Below are positions 35,318 through 44,712 of a stretch of 64,000 bases of DNA, piece after piece. The translations under genes were made by a program, and so were the position numbers. The notes under the pieces are model-generated. The model was given only the letters and a program-made list of their open reading frames with translations, searched no databases and had not been told where the DNA came from. Positions within the stretch are counted from its first letter, which is position 1. Each line of letters opens with the position of its first letter. The DNA comes from Agrobacterium larrymoorei. Lineage in GTDB: Bacteria > Pseudomonadota > Alphaproteobacteria > Rhizobiales > Rhizobiaceae. The stretch is taken from the NCBI RefSeq assembly GCF_013322225.1, contig NZ_JAAMFB010000027.1, forward strand, positions 248,001 through 312,000, given 5' to 3'.

Positions 35318-36364
35318 ATGAAGATAGACCGGAAGACGACACTCAAAGATGTGGCGCGGGAGGCTGGTGTTTCACTCAGTACCGCTTCCCACGCGATCAA
35401 TGGTACGGCCAAGCTGACGGTCGATGTCCGCGACCGGGTGATAGAGGTTGCCCGGACCCTCGGTTATCTTGAAACGCGCAGGCAAAAGGCATCCATCGCA
35501 ACCCTGCGCGTCGTGCTTCTTGCCATGACCAATGATGCCGCGCCGCAAAGCGACCTCAACATGGTTAGCTGGACGATGCTGAACGGGTTCAGGCGGGAAT
35601 GTGAAAGACGCGCCATCCGCATCGTTCCGCTGGTAAGCGCCACAAGTCGGGTAGACCCTCAGCAGGTGGTTGCGGCAGCGCAACAGGAGAGTGTCGATGG
35701 GATCGTCGTATTAAACGATGACAGGGCGGAACTCGTTCAAACGCTTTCATCGCTTAACCTGCCGGTGGTTATCATCAATGGTGAAGATCCGGCGATGGTC
35801 GTTGATACCGTGACGGCAGAAAATAGATTTGGAGCACGCCTCGGCATCGAAAATCTGCTTTCCCTTGGACATAAGAAGATACTGCATATCACATGGAAGG
35901 GGCGCACGACCATTCGACGCCGCTTCGACGGCTACAGTGACGCGTTTCTGGCCGCAGGATTGCCGGTAGAAACCAATATGGTGGTCGAGGTCGAAAGCTA
36001 CGAACCTGCCTGCGGTGAGCGTGTCGTCAGGGATTTGCTAGAGCAGCCGGTGCCGCTTAGGGGGGCAACGGCGATCTTCTGCGCGGCTGACAACCTCGCG
36101 CTTGGTTGTCTCAAGGCCCTCGGCGAGGCTGGCATCAGGGTACCGGAAGACATCTCGGTCCTAGGTTTCGATGACATTATGCCGGCGGCTTTCACCACGC
36201 CACCGCTTAGCACCATTCAGCTTCCTGCTGATAGGCTGGGTGCAGCAGCGCTTTCCTTGCTGGAGCAGAGATTGGTCGCCGCCGATCCCACGCGGCCTGC
36301 ACATAGACTGGAGCTCGGCTGTCGCCTCGTTCTAAGGGGCAGCATCGCGCCGCCCCCAAAATAA
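35318..36364 (+). CDS. LacI family transcriptional regulator
   Basis: A sugar-responsive repressor of 348 residues. The HTH at the N-terminus reads TTLKDVAREAGVSLSTASHAIN, followed by the hinge helix, and the type 1 periplasmic-binding-like sensor domain runs from about residue 60 (FDDIMPAAFTTPPLSTIQ near the end). The ATG at 35318 begins the normal domain; an upstream frame is ignored. Its stop is 11 bp from the convergent permease gene of the glycan locus. It probably controls that locus through the two 16-bp palindromes at 44546 and 44686. Confidence 0.94.
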   Translation: MKIDRKTTLKDVAREAGVSLSTASHAINGTAKLTVDVRDRVIEVARTLGYLETRRQKASIATLRVVLLAMTNDAAPQSDLNMVSWTMLNGFRRECERRAIRIVPLVSATSRVDPQQVVAAAQQESVDGIVVLNDDRAELVQTLSSLNLPVVIINGEDPAMVVDTVTAENRFGARLGIENLLSLGHKKILHITWKGRTTIRRRFDGYSDAFLAAGLPVETNMVVEVESYEPACGERVVRDLLEQPVPLRGATAIFCAADNLALGCLKALGEAGIRVPEDISVLGFDDIMPAAFTTPPLSTIQLPADRLGAAALSLLEQRLVAADPTRPAHRLELGCRLVLRGSIAPPPK

Positions 36365-36375
36365 GCAATGTCTTA

Positions 36376-37434
36376 TTATTTCATCCCTGTGCCAGCGATA
36401 CCCGTCGTGATGTAGCGCTGGAGGAAAAGAAACACGACGGTTACGGGCGCAAGGCTGAGGAACGTCATGGCAAGGATATAATGCCACTGGACGGAAAACT
36501 CTCCCTGGAATGCATTCAACCCCACCTGAAGCGTGAAATTTTCCCTGCTGCTAAGGACGATCAGCGGCCATAGAAAGTCATTCCAGCGCCACAGCACGGA
36601 GAATATCGCAAGCACCGCAAGGGCAGGGGCCGTTAGTGGCAGGATAATGCGCCAGAATATGCGGAACTCGCTGGCTGCATCGACCCGCGCAGCTTCGATA
36701 AGCTCGTCCGGTATGGTGAGCATGTACTGCCGCAGAAGAAATACGCCGGTCGGCGTTGCGACCGTGGGAATAATGACGCCCCAGAGATTGTCGACAAGAC
36801 CGACGCCGACGATAACGAGATATGCCGGAACCATCACAACTGTCAGAGGGATCATCAGGGTGGAAATGATAAGCACGAAAATCGCCTTGTCGCCCCTGAA
36901 ACGATATTTCGACAACGCAAATGCCGCCATCGCATTAACGATCAAGGTCAGGATTGTGGCGACGAACGTCACGAATACGGAATTCTTCAAAAAGGTGAAG
37001 AAGCTGAACTGGGTCAATGGATCGGTGAAGTTTTGTGTCGCCACGGTCAGTTTCTGAACGGGTGCCATCTCCCTCGTATCGACATTGATCGGAGGACCCG
37101 GATTGACGGGATCGACCATCTGCGCACGCAGGCCGACCCTGCGGACCATCGCCATTTCGCGAGTAGAGCCGTCGACGTTTACCGTCCACAAGCTCAAGGG
37201 CCGTTCGTATCCGGGAACCACGGTCTGAACGGCGGCACGCGGCAGGAGGCTTGGCGGAAAGCGTGTGATTTCGGCCTCCGGTTTCAGTGATGACATCGCG
37301 GCCCAGACCACGGGGATCAGCACGGCAAGCGTTCCGCCGATCAGCCAGACCCATGACAGTATATCTGTCAGCCCGATGCGTCCGGGTCGGCGAGTGCGGG
37401 TTAGAAATGCGACTGCATTGATGCTGCTGGACAT
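36376..37434 (-). CDS. Sugar ABC transporter permease, MalG type, with a long periplasmic insertion
   Basis: A permease of 352 residues, some 60-70 longer than standard MalG subunits. The extra residues (about 55-125) lie between helix 1 and helix 2 and contain PGYERPLSLW, a repeated MAxVxRxxL theme and NPGPPINVDT, so they face the periplasm. The EAA loop is IEAARVDAASEFRIFWRIILPL and the C-terminus QRYITTGIAGTGMK. Last gene of the leftward glycan operon. The insertion may contact the binding protein; such long MalG forms occur in other rhizobial importers. Confidence 0.93.
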   Translation of the reverse strand: MSSSINAVAFLTRTRRPGRIGLTDILSWVWLIGGTLAVLIPVVWAAMSSLKPEAEITRFPPSLLPRAAVQTVVPGYERPLSLWTVNVDGSTREMAMVRRVGLRAQMVDPVNPGPPINVDTREMAPVQKLTVATQNFTDPLTQFSFFTFLKNSVFVTFVATILTLIVNAMAAFALSKYRFRGDKAIFVLIISTLMIPLTVVMVPAYLVIVGVGLVDNLWGVIIPTVATPTGVFLLRQYMLTIPDELIEAARVDAASEFRIFWRIILPLTAPALAVLAIFSVLWRWNDFLWPLIVLSSRENFTLQVGLNAFQGEFSVQWHYILAMTFLSLAPVTVVFLFLQRYITTGIAGTGMK

Positions 37435-37436
37435 GA

Positions 37437-38432
37437 TCAGGACTCCATCTTCTTGCCGAGACGCAATTGCAGCAGTGTAAGAACCAGAAGGACCAGTCCC
37501 ATCAGGACGGAAGCTGCCGATGCCAGTCCGAATAGCCTCAGGTCGCTGCCGAATGCCATCTGGTAGATGTATTGGACGACGAAAGTATTGGCGGTGCCTG
37601 GACCGCCACCATTGGTAAGAACCCAGGCTTCATCGAAGATTTGTACCGAGCGGATCATCAATAGGATCAGCACGACGAGCAGGTTTGGCCCAAGCAGGGG
37701 CAATGTTATACGAAACAGGACGCGCCTAGGCGATGCGGCATCGATGGCGGCTGCTTCATATAGGTCTTTCGGGATTGCCTGAAGGCCCGCAAGCAGAATG
37801 AGGGTGTAAAAGCCCATATGAAACCAGATTGACACCACAACGACGAAGAAGCGTGACCAGCCGACATCGAGCAGGAATATTTCCGGCGGCACACCGAGCA
37901 TCTGTAGGAAAGCGTTCAGGAGGCCGTTCCGGTCCAGAAACCATTTCCAGATAAGCCCGATGACGACGGGTGAAAGCAGGACTGGATAAAAGAACATGGC
38001 GCGGAAAAAACCGCGCGCCGCCATCGCCCGGTTCAGGATCAGCGCTGTGATGAGGGCCACCAGCAGCGTTGCTATAACGTTGAAAGCCACGAACCAAAGT
38101 GTATTCCAGATCGCCGTCCAGAAAAGCGATTCCTGACAACTGCCGGGCTCCATGTAGCTTCGGCAATCCAGAAGCTTCGTGAAATTTTCAAACCCGACGA
38201 AAGGCCGGTTGGTTATGAGAAGTTCGGTGCCTCCGGTGAAGGCGTAACCCACGGCAATTGCAATAGGAAGGAACGTAAAAATGCCGAATAAAACGAGGTT
38301 CGGCGCGAGAAAAACATAGGGCATGCCCCTGTTCCCGATCAGGCTCTCGATGAAATTGATCGGACGCTCGACCACGGCCATAAGGCCGTCGAGCAGTCGA
38401 TCTGAAAGCTGGCTAAGTTTCGGATCGGCCAT
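37437..38432 (-). CDS. Sugar ABC transporter permease, MalF type
   Basis: A 331-residue permease with six helices after a 35-residue cytoplasmic tail. The first helix is VFLAPNLVLFGIFTFLPIAIAV, a periplasmic loop contains a Cys pair (LLDCRSYMEPGSCQES) that may form a disulfide, and the EAA loop is YEAAAIDAASPRRVLFRITLPLL. It lies 2 bp from both neighbours in the operon. Confidence 0.94.
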   Translation of the reverse strand: MADPKLSQLSDRLLDGLMAVVERPINFIESLIGNRGMPYVFLAPNLVLFGIFTFLPIAIAVGYAFTGGTELLITNRPFVGFENFTKLLDCRSYMEPGSCQESLFWTAIWNTLWFVAFNVIATLLVALITALILNRAMAARGFFRAMFFYPVLLSPVVIGLIWKWFLDRNGLLNAFLQMLGVPPEIFLLDVGWSRFFVVVVSIWFHMGFYTLILLAGLQAIPKDLYEAAAIDAASPRRVLFRITLPLLGPNLLVVLILLMIRSVQIFDEAWVLTNGGGPGTANTFVVQYIYQMAFGSDLRLFGLASAASVLMGLVLLVLTLLQLRLGKKMES

Positions 38433-38434
38433 CG

Positions 38435-39541
38435 CTACTGTCTCCCCGCATCGCTCATGCGTGGAATCGCCAGCTCAGTCGCAGGATCGAACATATGTAC
38501 GCGTCCGTGGGCCGGCGTTATTTTCAGAATTGACCCGGGATGCGGAGCGAAATGACCTGCCTGATGCACGATGATCGGCTCTTTTTGCCCTTCGAGATTT
38601 CCATAAATATACGTCTCCGTTCCTAGGCTTTCATGATACTGGACTTCGAATGGCAAACCCCGATCGGTCGAAATTTCGAAGTGGGACGGTCGCACGCCCG
38701 CAAGAACCTGCTGTCCCGCTTTTACGGCAGCAGGATCCGCATCGCAGGCGATAGGGATGCCGTAGCCTGCATCTATCGTCAGGCTTCCATCGCCAGCGGT
38801 TGCTATTGTGCCTTTCAGGATATTCATGCGTGGGGAACCAAGGAACCCGGCGACAAAGAGATTGCGGGGATTGTCGAACAGCTCGAGCGGCGTGCCGACC
38901 TGCTCCACCCGACCGGCCCGCAATACGACGATCTTGTCAGCCATCGTCATGGCCTCCACCTGATCATGCGTGACATAGATCATCGTCGTCTTGATGTCGC
39001 GGTGAAGCCGGGTGATTTCCGCGCGGGTCTGGACACGCAGCGCAGCATCGAGGTTGGAGAGTGGTTCGTCGAACAGGAAGATATCGGGTTCACGCACGAT
39101 GGCGCGGCCAATCGCAACCCGCTGACGCTGGCCACCGGATAGCTGTTTTGGCTTTCGGTCCAGATAGGGTTCCAAGGCAAGCATCCTTGCTGCCTCGTTG
39201 ATACGGCTTTCAATCTCCGCCCGTTTGAACCGCAGGTTCTCAAGGCCGAACGCAAGGTTCTTCCTCACGCTCATGTGCGGATAAAGAGCATAGGATTGGA
39301 AAACCATAGCGATCTTGCGCTCGGCGGGCGATAATGCGCTTACGTCCTTGTCGCCAATGGCTATGATGCCGGATGAAACATCCTCCAGCCCTGCGATAAT
39401 TCGTAGAAGTGTCGACTTTCCACATCCGGAAGGGCCGACAAAAACGACGAATTCCCCGTCTTTGATATCGAGGTCGATCTCGTGCAATACATGAACGGCA
39501 CCGAACGCCTTGTTGACGTTCTCTAGTTTAAGGCTTCCCAT
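38435..39541 (-). CDS. Sugar ABC transporter ATP-binding protein (UgpC/MsmX type)
   Basis: The ATPase of the glycan importer, 368 residues: Walker [11 protein letters not shown]-loop [12 protein letters not shown], signature LSGGQRQR, Walker [14 protein letters not shown]-loop YVTHDQ, then a TOBE domain. The start codon overlaps the stop of the GH28-like gene (TAATG), so expression is coupled to the degradative enzymes. Confidence 0.96.
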   Translation of the reverse strand: MGSLKLENVNKAFGAVHVLHEIDLDIKDGEFVVFVGPSGCGKSTLLRIIAGLEDVSSGIIAIGDKDVSALSPAERKIAMVFQSYALYPHMSVRKNLAFGLENLRFKRAEIESRINEAARMLALEPYLDRKPKQLSGGQRQRVAIGRAIVREPDIFLFDEPLSNLDAALRVQTRAEITRLHRDIKTTMIYVTHDQVEAMTMADKIVVLRAGRVEQVGTPLELFDNPRNLFVAGFLGSPRMNILKGTIATAGDGSLTIDAGYGIPIACDADPAAVKAGQQVLAGVRPSHFEISTDRGLPFEVQYHESLGTETYIYGNLEGQKEPIIVHQAGHFAPHPGSILKITPAHGRVHMFDPATELAIPRMSDAGRQ

Positions 39542-40893
39542 TACCTGCTCCCTTCAGGCAAGGTCGTCATCGCGACGATCTCCTGCTCATTCCATCCCTT
39601 CGCCAGGGGGTTAATTCTTTCGATGATGACATCGCGAGCCGAAAAGCCATCGACACCGGCCAGAAAAATTGCAGGCATTCCGCCGGGATAGTCATGCAGA
39701 CCCACGATTTTGCCCGCACTGTCACAGGTCCAAGCATTGGCTCTACCAGCACTCGTCGAACTCGGAGCGATGTCGGCATTGGTTGGCCGCATGTCGAATT
39801 GCTGGCCCGTGCCGAGTTGGCCCTCACGTTGCTCCAGTGAAATACGCTCGAGTGCGATATTGTGAATGCCAGCTTGAGAGGCGGAGATAAGGTTGATCGC
39901 GCCCTCCATAGAGCCGGTCAGGCCTTCAACGATGAGATTCTCAATTCGCTGAGCCGGTCGCTCGGGCCGCCGGTCCACTTGCGTCACCGTCAAGGCCTCA
40001 CCTGATCCCCAAAAGCCGCCAGGAGTTTCGCGGCAACGGACGTCGATGCGGGAAAATCGGATATTCCGCATTACCCCTCCGTCTCGCGAAAAGAGGCCAA
40101 GTCCGCGGTTGGATTCGTAAATGGTACAATCTTCGAAAGCGATATTGGTGAAATCTCCAAAAGATTCAGTGCCAAGTTTTAGCGCGCAGCTCAAGCTAGA
40201 GACATGGCAGCCGCGAACCATGATGTCCTGGCACGCCCCGACCGCTTGCTGATCTGGTCCCGCGCTCGTCTTCAGGCAAATCCCGTCATCCGCCGTCGAT
40301 ATGTGGCATTCTTCGATACGTGCACGGCGACAAGCGTCGAGGACGATGCCGTCGGTATTGGGCAGAAGCCTGTCGTTGGATATGCGAACCCTGCTGACGA
40401 TCACGTCTTCACAGTTCACAAGGTGAAGTGTCCACATTGGGGAATCGTCTACGGTGAAGTCCTCGAGCTTCACATTTTGGCAAGCTTCCAGCACCACGAC
40501 GCGCGGACGCCGCGCTGCGGGAACGTATGTGCCCATGACCTCATCATTTCCGTCGATGAAATATTTTCCGCCAGCCTCGATTTTGCCTGTACCGGTAATG
40601 GCGATCTGGTCGGCATTTCGGGCGATAATCATGGCGCGATCAGAGTTCTCGGCGATCACCGAAACGCGATTATCGTCATAGGCCATGTAGTCGGGAACAG
40701 GGGCAATCGTTGAGCCCTGCGCGAGATGAAGTTCGACGTGACTCGCAAGCCGCAATCCCCTGCAAAGATGGCGACCGTTCCGTAACGACACCCTGCCGCC
40801 ACCCATAGCGGTAAGACTGTCTATCGCTGCCTGTATCTCAAGCGTCGCGTCTCTTCCCGTTGCAGAAATTTGGATATCATGAGCCTGCCTCAT
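39541..40893 (-). CDS. GH28-like right-handed beta-helix enzyme (polygalacturonase family)
   Basis: A 450-residue cytoplasmic parallel beta-helix protein related to polygalacturonases. The N-terminal [21 protein letters not shown] is the pectate-lyase-superfamily start. PNTDGI and ADDGICLK hold the catalytic aspartates of GH28. The next GH28 motif, GHG, is replaced by [12 protein letters not shown], so the His is absent. That variant is seen in some exo-acting GH28-like proteins and may mark a rhamnogalacturonan or other specificity, or a changed mechanism. No signal peptide, so it works on imported oligosaccharides. Coupled to the GH105-like gene by an ATGA overlap. Confidence 0.83.
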   Translation of the reverse strand: MRQAHDIQISATGRDATLEIQAAIDSLTAMGGGRVSLRNGRHLCRGLRLASHVELHLAQGSTIAPVPDYMAYDDNRVSVIAENSDRAMIIARNADQIAITGTGKIEAGGKYFIDGNDEVMGTYVPAARRPRVVVLEACQNVKLEDFTVDDSPMWTLHLVNCEDVIVSRVRISNDRLLPNTDGIVLDACRRARIEECHISTADDGICLKTSAGPDQQAVGACQDIMVRGCHVSSLSCALKLGTESFGDFTNIAFEDCTIYESNRGLGLFSRDGGVMRNIRFSRIDVRCRETPGGFWGSGEALTVTQVDRRPERPAQRIENLIVEGLTGSMEGAINLISASQAGIHNIALERISLEQREGQLGTGQQFDMRPTNADIAPSSTSAGRANAWTCDSAGKIVGLHDYPGGMPAIFLAGVDGFSARDVIIERINPLAKGWNEQEIVAMTTLPEGSR

Positions 40894-41996
40894 GCCGTTT
40901 TCTGTCCTTCAAGCAGAAGGTCTGTAAGGAGCAACATCGTCAATGCTTGGCCGTATGGGGTCGGGAGATTTGGTATTTTCCTGTAAAAATCAAGGTCATG
41001 ACCCATCGGTGTGCCGTCTGAAACACCATGGACGACGCCCTCGGCATCGATGTTGGACATAACCGCCCTAAACGCGCTCTCGGCATGGTTTCGGTCATCA
41101 GGAGCAAGCACTCCAGCCTTGATGCCACGCAAGATGCCATAGGCTATGCCCGATGTTGCTGACGTTTCGACAGGGGACGCGGGGTCATCCAGCAGCGTAT
41201 GAAACATGCCGTCATCTCGCTGGTAGCGCTTGAGTGAACTGACCTGGCTCGCAAGAACATTCGCGAGGAAACGCTTGTCCTTGACCTCGATATCTGGAAC
41301 CAGTTCGAATAGCTCGGGGATAGCAACCGTGATCCAGGAATTTCCACGCGCCCAAAAAGCGTTGGCAAAGTTGTGCCGTCCATTGAATGTCCAGCCATGA
41401 TACCAAAGACCAGTCACCGGATCCGAAAGGTAGCGGGCGTGAACCATGAACTGATAGACAGCTTCATCGATCCAGTCCTTCCGGTCGCAAACCACCCCCG
41501 CACGCGCAAGAAACAGGCAGGCCATAAAAAGGGTATCATCCCACAACTCGCCGTCATTCAGTCTCTCTTTAACGACATGTTGAAAGCCGCCATCTTCCGT
41601 CTTCGGTAATTTGTGAACGAGCCAGTCCGCCCAGTCCTCGACGAGAGCCCGAAAATCGGGCCGGCCGACATGCTCCGTCAAGATCACAAGCGGCAGCATC
41701 GGCGCAGAGCTGTTGATCTGGCGAGGCGGCAGGCCGCGCTCGATTTGCCAGGCATACCAGTCCACCAGACTGTTCAGCGCTTTTTTGTCGTTTGCCGCCA
41801 GTGCACGGCGCAGGAAGCCGTAAAGACCGACACCGACTTCCCAGTCCCATTCATCGAACTGAATTTGTCCCTCAAGATTTTCGTGCGCAAGCCCTTCCTG
41901 TATGCCTTTGAGGCGACTGAAGGCGGCCGCAACGCGATCTATCGTCTCGCGGAGGGCGTCGTGGTCTACAGCTATCTGGTTCATGCGATATTCCAT
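40890..41996 (-). CDS. Glycoside hydrolase family 88/105, unsaturated rhamnogalacturonyl hydrolase-like
   Basis: A 368-residue (alpha/alpha)6-barrel enzyme that hydrates the double bond of unsaturated uronosyl sugars left by lyases. Family landmarks are WDWEVGVGLYG, the Asp pair in ELWDDTLFMACLFLAR (catalytic Asp), GLWYHGWTF, FWARGNSW and TSATSGIAYGI. The start overlaps nothing but abuts the stop of the 841-residue protein; an ATG at 41984 is possible. Its presence implies that a polysaccharide lyase makes its substrate, and no known lyase gene is seen in the window, which draws attention to the gene upstream. Confidence 0.92.
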   Translation of the reverse strand: MEYRMNQIAVDHDALRETIDRVAAAFSRLKGIQEGLAHENLEGQIQFDEWDWEVGVGLYGFLRRALAANDKKALNSLVDWYAWQIERGLPPRQINSSAPMLPLVILTEHVGRPDFRALVEDWADWLVHKLPKTEDGGFQHVVKERLNDGELWDDTLFMACLFLARAGVVCDRKDWIDEAVYQFMVHARYLSDPVTGLWYHGWTFNGRHNFANAFWARGNSWITVAIPELFELVPDIEVKDKRFLANVLASQVSSLKRYQRDDGMFHTLLDDPASPVETSATSGIAYGILRGIKAGVLAPDDRNHAESAFRAVMSNIDAEGVVHGVSDGTPMGHDLDFYRKIPNLPTPYGQALTMLLLTDLLLEGQKTA

Positions 41997-44522
41997 TCAC
42001 GAGTAAAAGAGTTGAAAAGCTGCGCTCTCGCCAGAGGCAGCGCCGCTATTGAATGTGATTTCAGGAGCCGGTTGGTCGTGGTCGAAAACCAGAAGCTCTC
42101 CGCCTACGAGAAAATCGCCGTCCCACGAGAGGCTGAGGGTCGGACGTGATGGCGGCTTGACTGTCAGAACCAGATTTTCTGCATCGAAGGATATTTCGGT
42201 CGCGACGATTTTCTTACGAAAACGCTGGAATGCATCCTCGTCGCCACAGCTCACAGCGCTAATCCAGCCGCATCTTTGCCCAGGCGATCTGATTTCCCGT
42301 CCTGCCGTTGGACCCGCCAAGACCGGCTGAAGACCGTTCGTCGCATAAAGGGCAGCAAATCCTGCGCCGGAACGGGTGATTACCCAATTCTGGTCGATGG
42401 TGACTTCGTCCAGTCCGTCGCGCCCGAGATAGGCATGGGTCCAGTCGTTGCGATGGTTTTGCGTGTCGAAGATCAACATTGCCAGATCGCGATGTTGGGC
42501 CACGCGGGGAAGAATTCCACTTCCAGCCCAATAGGAGGGACGCTGGGTGCCCCATGGATCGTCTTCACCGGGGTGGTTGATCCAAAGTCGAGCCATGGGA
42601 TGACCTGCCAGTTTGACGTCGAGCACATGCTGCTGATGACCCTTGCGCCCCGTCTTATGATCGACAACGGTCGAGAGTTGAGCAGCTTCGTTCTTGAAGA
42701 GGATCAGCTTTCCCGGCTCCAGACCTTGGCCGTATCGGGCCTCGATTGCCCTTCCCGGCCCAAGCTGGGAGAAGCCCGTCAAGCGGGTTGGCGGCACGTA
42801 ATCGCTGCAGCAGAACATGGGTAGGGAAGCGACACCATTATTGAGCCAGCCTGTACCAAAAGCGACCTGCGCAAAGGGAGCGAGTTCGGTAAGCGGTCCT
42901 GCGCGTAGTTCCTTATCGTAAGCTCTGCCTTGCGAGCCTGATGGCACACCGCCCAGACTGTGAAGCGCGATCATTTCGAAAATCAGGTCAAGCTGATGGC
43001 GTGCGCGCGATGCCAATGACGGCTGGGCAAAATGTTCAATCGCCAGCAGGCCTATGAAATCGACTGGATAATAAGCAGCGGAGTTCCATTCCGCCAGTCC
43101 ATGGGCCTCAACACTGTCGAACCATTTTTCGAGCCGCTTCTCGGCCAGTTCAGCTTGCTGTCTTCCAGTGCGGCCAGACGCGGTGAAAATCGTGTCTGGT
43201 AGATAGGCACCAGCCAGCAACTGGCTAGTATGAAAGCACAGGACATGGTTTTCGCTCCAGAACCACATTACGTCATTTCCGGGTTCGTCCACCCAGTAGC
43301 GATAGTTGACGATGGAGTTCTTTATGCGGTCCACCAGCTCTTCCGGGAGCCGATGCTCGTAACTGCTTACGAGCCAAAGCAGCGGAACGAGAACGAAGTC
43401 GGAGCAATCTTCCCGCCGGTCTATGGATTGCAGTGTTGTTTCGATGATCGCCTTTATCGTTTGCGCGTCATCGCTATTGGTGGCAACCAGAGCAAGTGCG
43501 CGTCCTATCCGCCAGGCACCGAAACGCGCGCTGAACGAGAGGGCTGCTTTTTTCCTTTCGAGAATATTCTCCGAAATTTGGGACGGTTGCAGGTTGCGCA
43601 TGAAAGCGGCATCTACAACCCCGGTTACGGTTGTGTTTCCTGACCCTATGGCGACGCTGATGCCGTGATATCCGTCAGGGATTTCCTCTGTTTCTGGCAC
43701 GCTCAACGAAATCTCGCCGGTATGCAGAACGCAGGACACGTCTGTCAGGACAGTGTGGTCATGTCCGTGGCTTTTTACGGTGACACGGACCGGCAAATCT
43801 TCTTCGGGGGGCGTATCGAAAAGAAGCTCTAGGCGCTCACCGACGAATACATCCCGGGCTGGCCTGATATCTCTAACAAGTGCGGCAAGCCGTTGCGTTT
43901 CCTCCTGATCCAGCGGGACAGGCAGGACAATCGTCAACGGTTGGTCATCAACAACTTCAAGTTCGAAGAACCAGATGATGTCTCGCTCGGCAAGGTCTTC
44001 GCACAAAAGCACGATGTCGTTGTCGCCAGCCTGAAGAGAAATCGTGATGTCTGCGCTGCTCTCAACGTTGCGGATGAAGGGTTCGAACCTGCATTGTTCA
44101 ACTCCGTTCACCCAGATCCTGACGCCGCCGCATGTGCTTAATCGTAGTTGAAGCTGACGCGGTGCTTCGCACCAGAACGTGCTTTTCAGCCAACGCTGCA
44201 CATGCGTCGGGATATGCCAAAATCCGGTGAACTCCACGCGGCGGTTCGAACCTGGCAGATTGAGATGCGTTGTGCTCCACTGCCGCAGCGGTTCGATTTT
44301 CCGCCCGACCATCTCGTTTTGAAACGCCTTGCGGCAGGGCAAGTCGCCGACATCGACGAAGCCGTTGATAAACCTGTAATTCACTCTGTCTTCCGCTGGG
44401 GACGGAATTCCTGGAAAATGTGAAGAGACAAGTTCCGAAACGAACCAGGCCGTTACAGTCTGCCCCTTGGCCACGCTATAAGTCGGACGTGCCGCAATCG
44501 GCGTGGTTAGCACATCTGTCAT
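41997..44522 (-). CDS. Large protein of unknown family, polysaccharide-lyase-like layout
   Basis: I cannot assign this 841-residue protein to a named family. Three parts can be seen. Residues 90-190 look like a jelly-roll carbohydrate-binding-like domain (LRLSTCGGVRIWVNGVEQC, then LQAGDNDIVLLCEDLAERD). Residues 315-560 are helical and Trp-rich like an (alpha/alpha) toroid, with FWSENH (Asn425, His426), EWNSAAYY (Trp479, Tyr484, Tyr485) and GRAYDKELR. From about 570 the sequence is beta-rich like the sandwich of heparinase or PL8-type lyases (HVLDVKLAGHPMARLW). No signal peptide is visible. It heads the operon with a GH105-like hydrolase, so a lyase function is attractive but is inference. Confidence 0.7.
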   Translation of the reverse strand: MTDVLTTPIAARPTYSVAKGQTVTAWFVSELVSSHFPGIPSPAEDRVNYRFINGFVDVGDLPCRKAFQNEMVGRKIEPLRQWSTTHLNLPGSNRRVEFTGFWHIPTHVQRWLKSTFWCEAPRQLQLRLSTCGGVRIWVNGVEQCRFEPFIRNVESSADITISLQAGDNDIVLLCEDLAERDIIWFFELEVVDDQPLTIVLPVPLDQEETQRLAALVRDIRPARDVFVGERLELLFDTPPEEDLPVRVTVKSHGHDHTVLTDVSCVLHTGEISLSVPETEEIPDGYHGISVAIGSGNTTVTGVVDAAFMRNLQPSQISENILERKKAALSFSARFGAWRIGRALALVATNSDDAQTIKAIIETTLQSIDRREDCSDFVLVPLLWLVSSYEHRLPEELVDRIKNSIVNYRYWVDEPGNDVMWFWSENHVLCFHTSQLLAGAYLPDTIFTASGRTGRQQAELAEKRLEKWFDSVEAHGLAEWNSAAYYPVDFIGLLAIEHFAQPSLASRARHQLDLIFEMIALHSLGGVPSGSQGRAYDKELRAGPLTELAPFAQVAFGTGWLNNGVASLPMFCCSDYVPPTRLTGFSQLGPGRAIEARYGQGLEPGKLILFKNEAAQLSTVVDHKTGRKGHQQHVLDVKLAGHPMARLWINHPGEDDPWGTQRPSYWAGSGILPRVAQHRDLAMLIFDTQNHRNDWTHAYLGRDGLDEVTIDQNWVITRSGAGFAALYATNGLQPVLAGPTAGREIRSPGQRCGWISAVSCGDEDAFQRFRKKIVATEISFDAENLVLTVKPPSRPTLSLSWDGDFLVGGELLVFDHDQPAPEITFNSGAASGESAAFQLFYS

Positions 44523-44545
44523 ACTGCCCGCCTCCCGTCGGGTTT

Positions 44546-44561
44546 ATGAAAATATTTGCAT
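44546..44561. promoter_or_regulatory. Candidate LacI-type operator, site 1
   Basis: ATGAAAATATTTGCAT is a 16-bp near-palindrome preceded by GGTTT, 24 bp before the ATG of the 841-residue protein. The same GGTTTATGAAAATA recurs at 44681 in front of the binding-protein gene. Confidence 0.6.
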
Positions 44562-44685
44562 AAATCGTAAGCCTGCAAATCAGGCTCAATGTGATCTCTG
44601 CCGCGAACAAACAGCTTGACCTTTGCTGTGTCAAGTCGCAAAACAATGAAAGTCGGATTAAGACGAGGAGCTTCAATCCGGTTTA

Positions 44686-44701
44686 TGAAAATAATTTCAT
44701 T
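44686..44701. promoter_or_regulatory. Candidate LacI-type operator, site 2
   Basis: ATGAAAATAATTTCAT, 140 bp from site 1 in the same orientation, ends 11 bp before the binding-protein ATG and so would cover the early transcript or ribosome binding region. Repressor bound at both sites could form a loop over the divergent promoters. Confidence 0.6.
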
Positions 44702-44712
44702 TGGAGGACATT

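Noticed and set aside
44615-44635. CTTGAC and GTCAAG inverted repeat with TTGACC/TTGACA -35-like boxes in both directions
   Set aside because: No acceptable -10 element at 16-18 bp on either strand, so no promoter call was made, although it may still be part of the divergent promoters.
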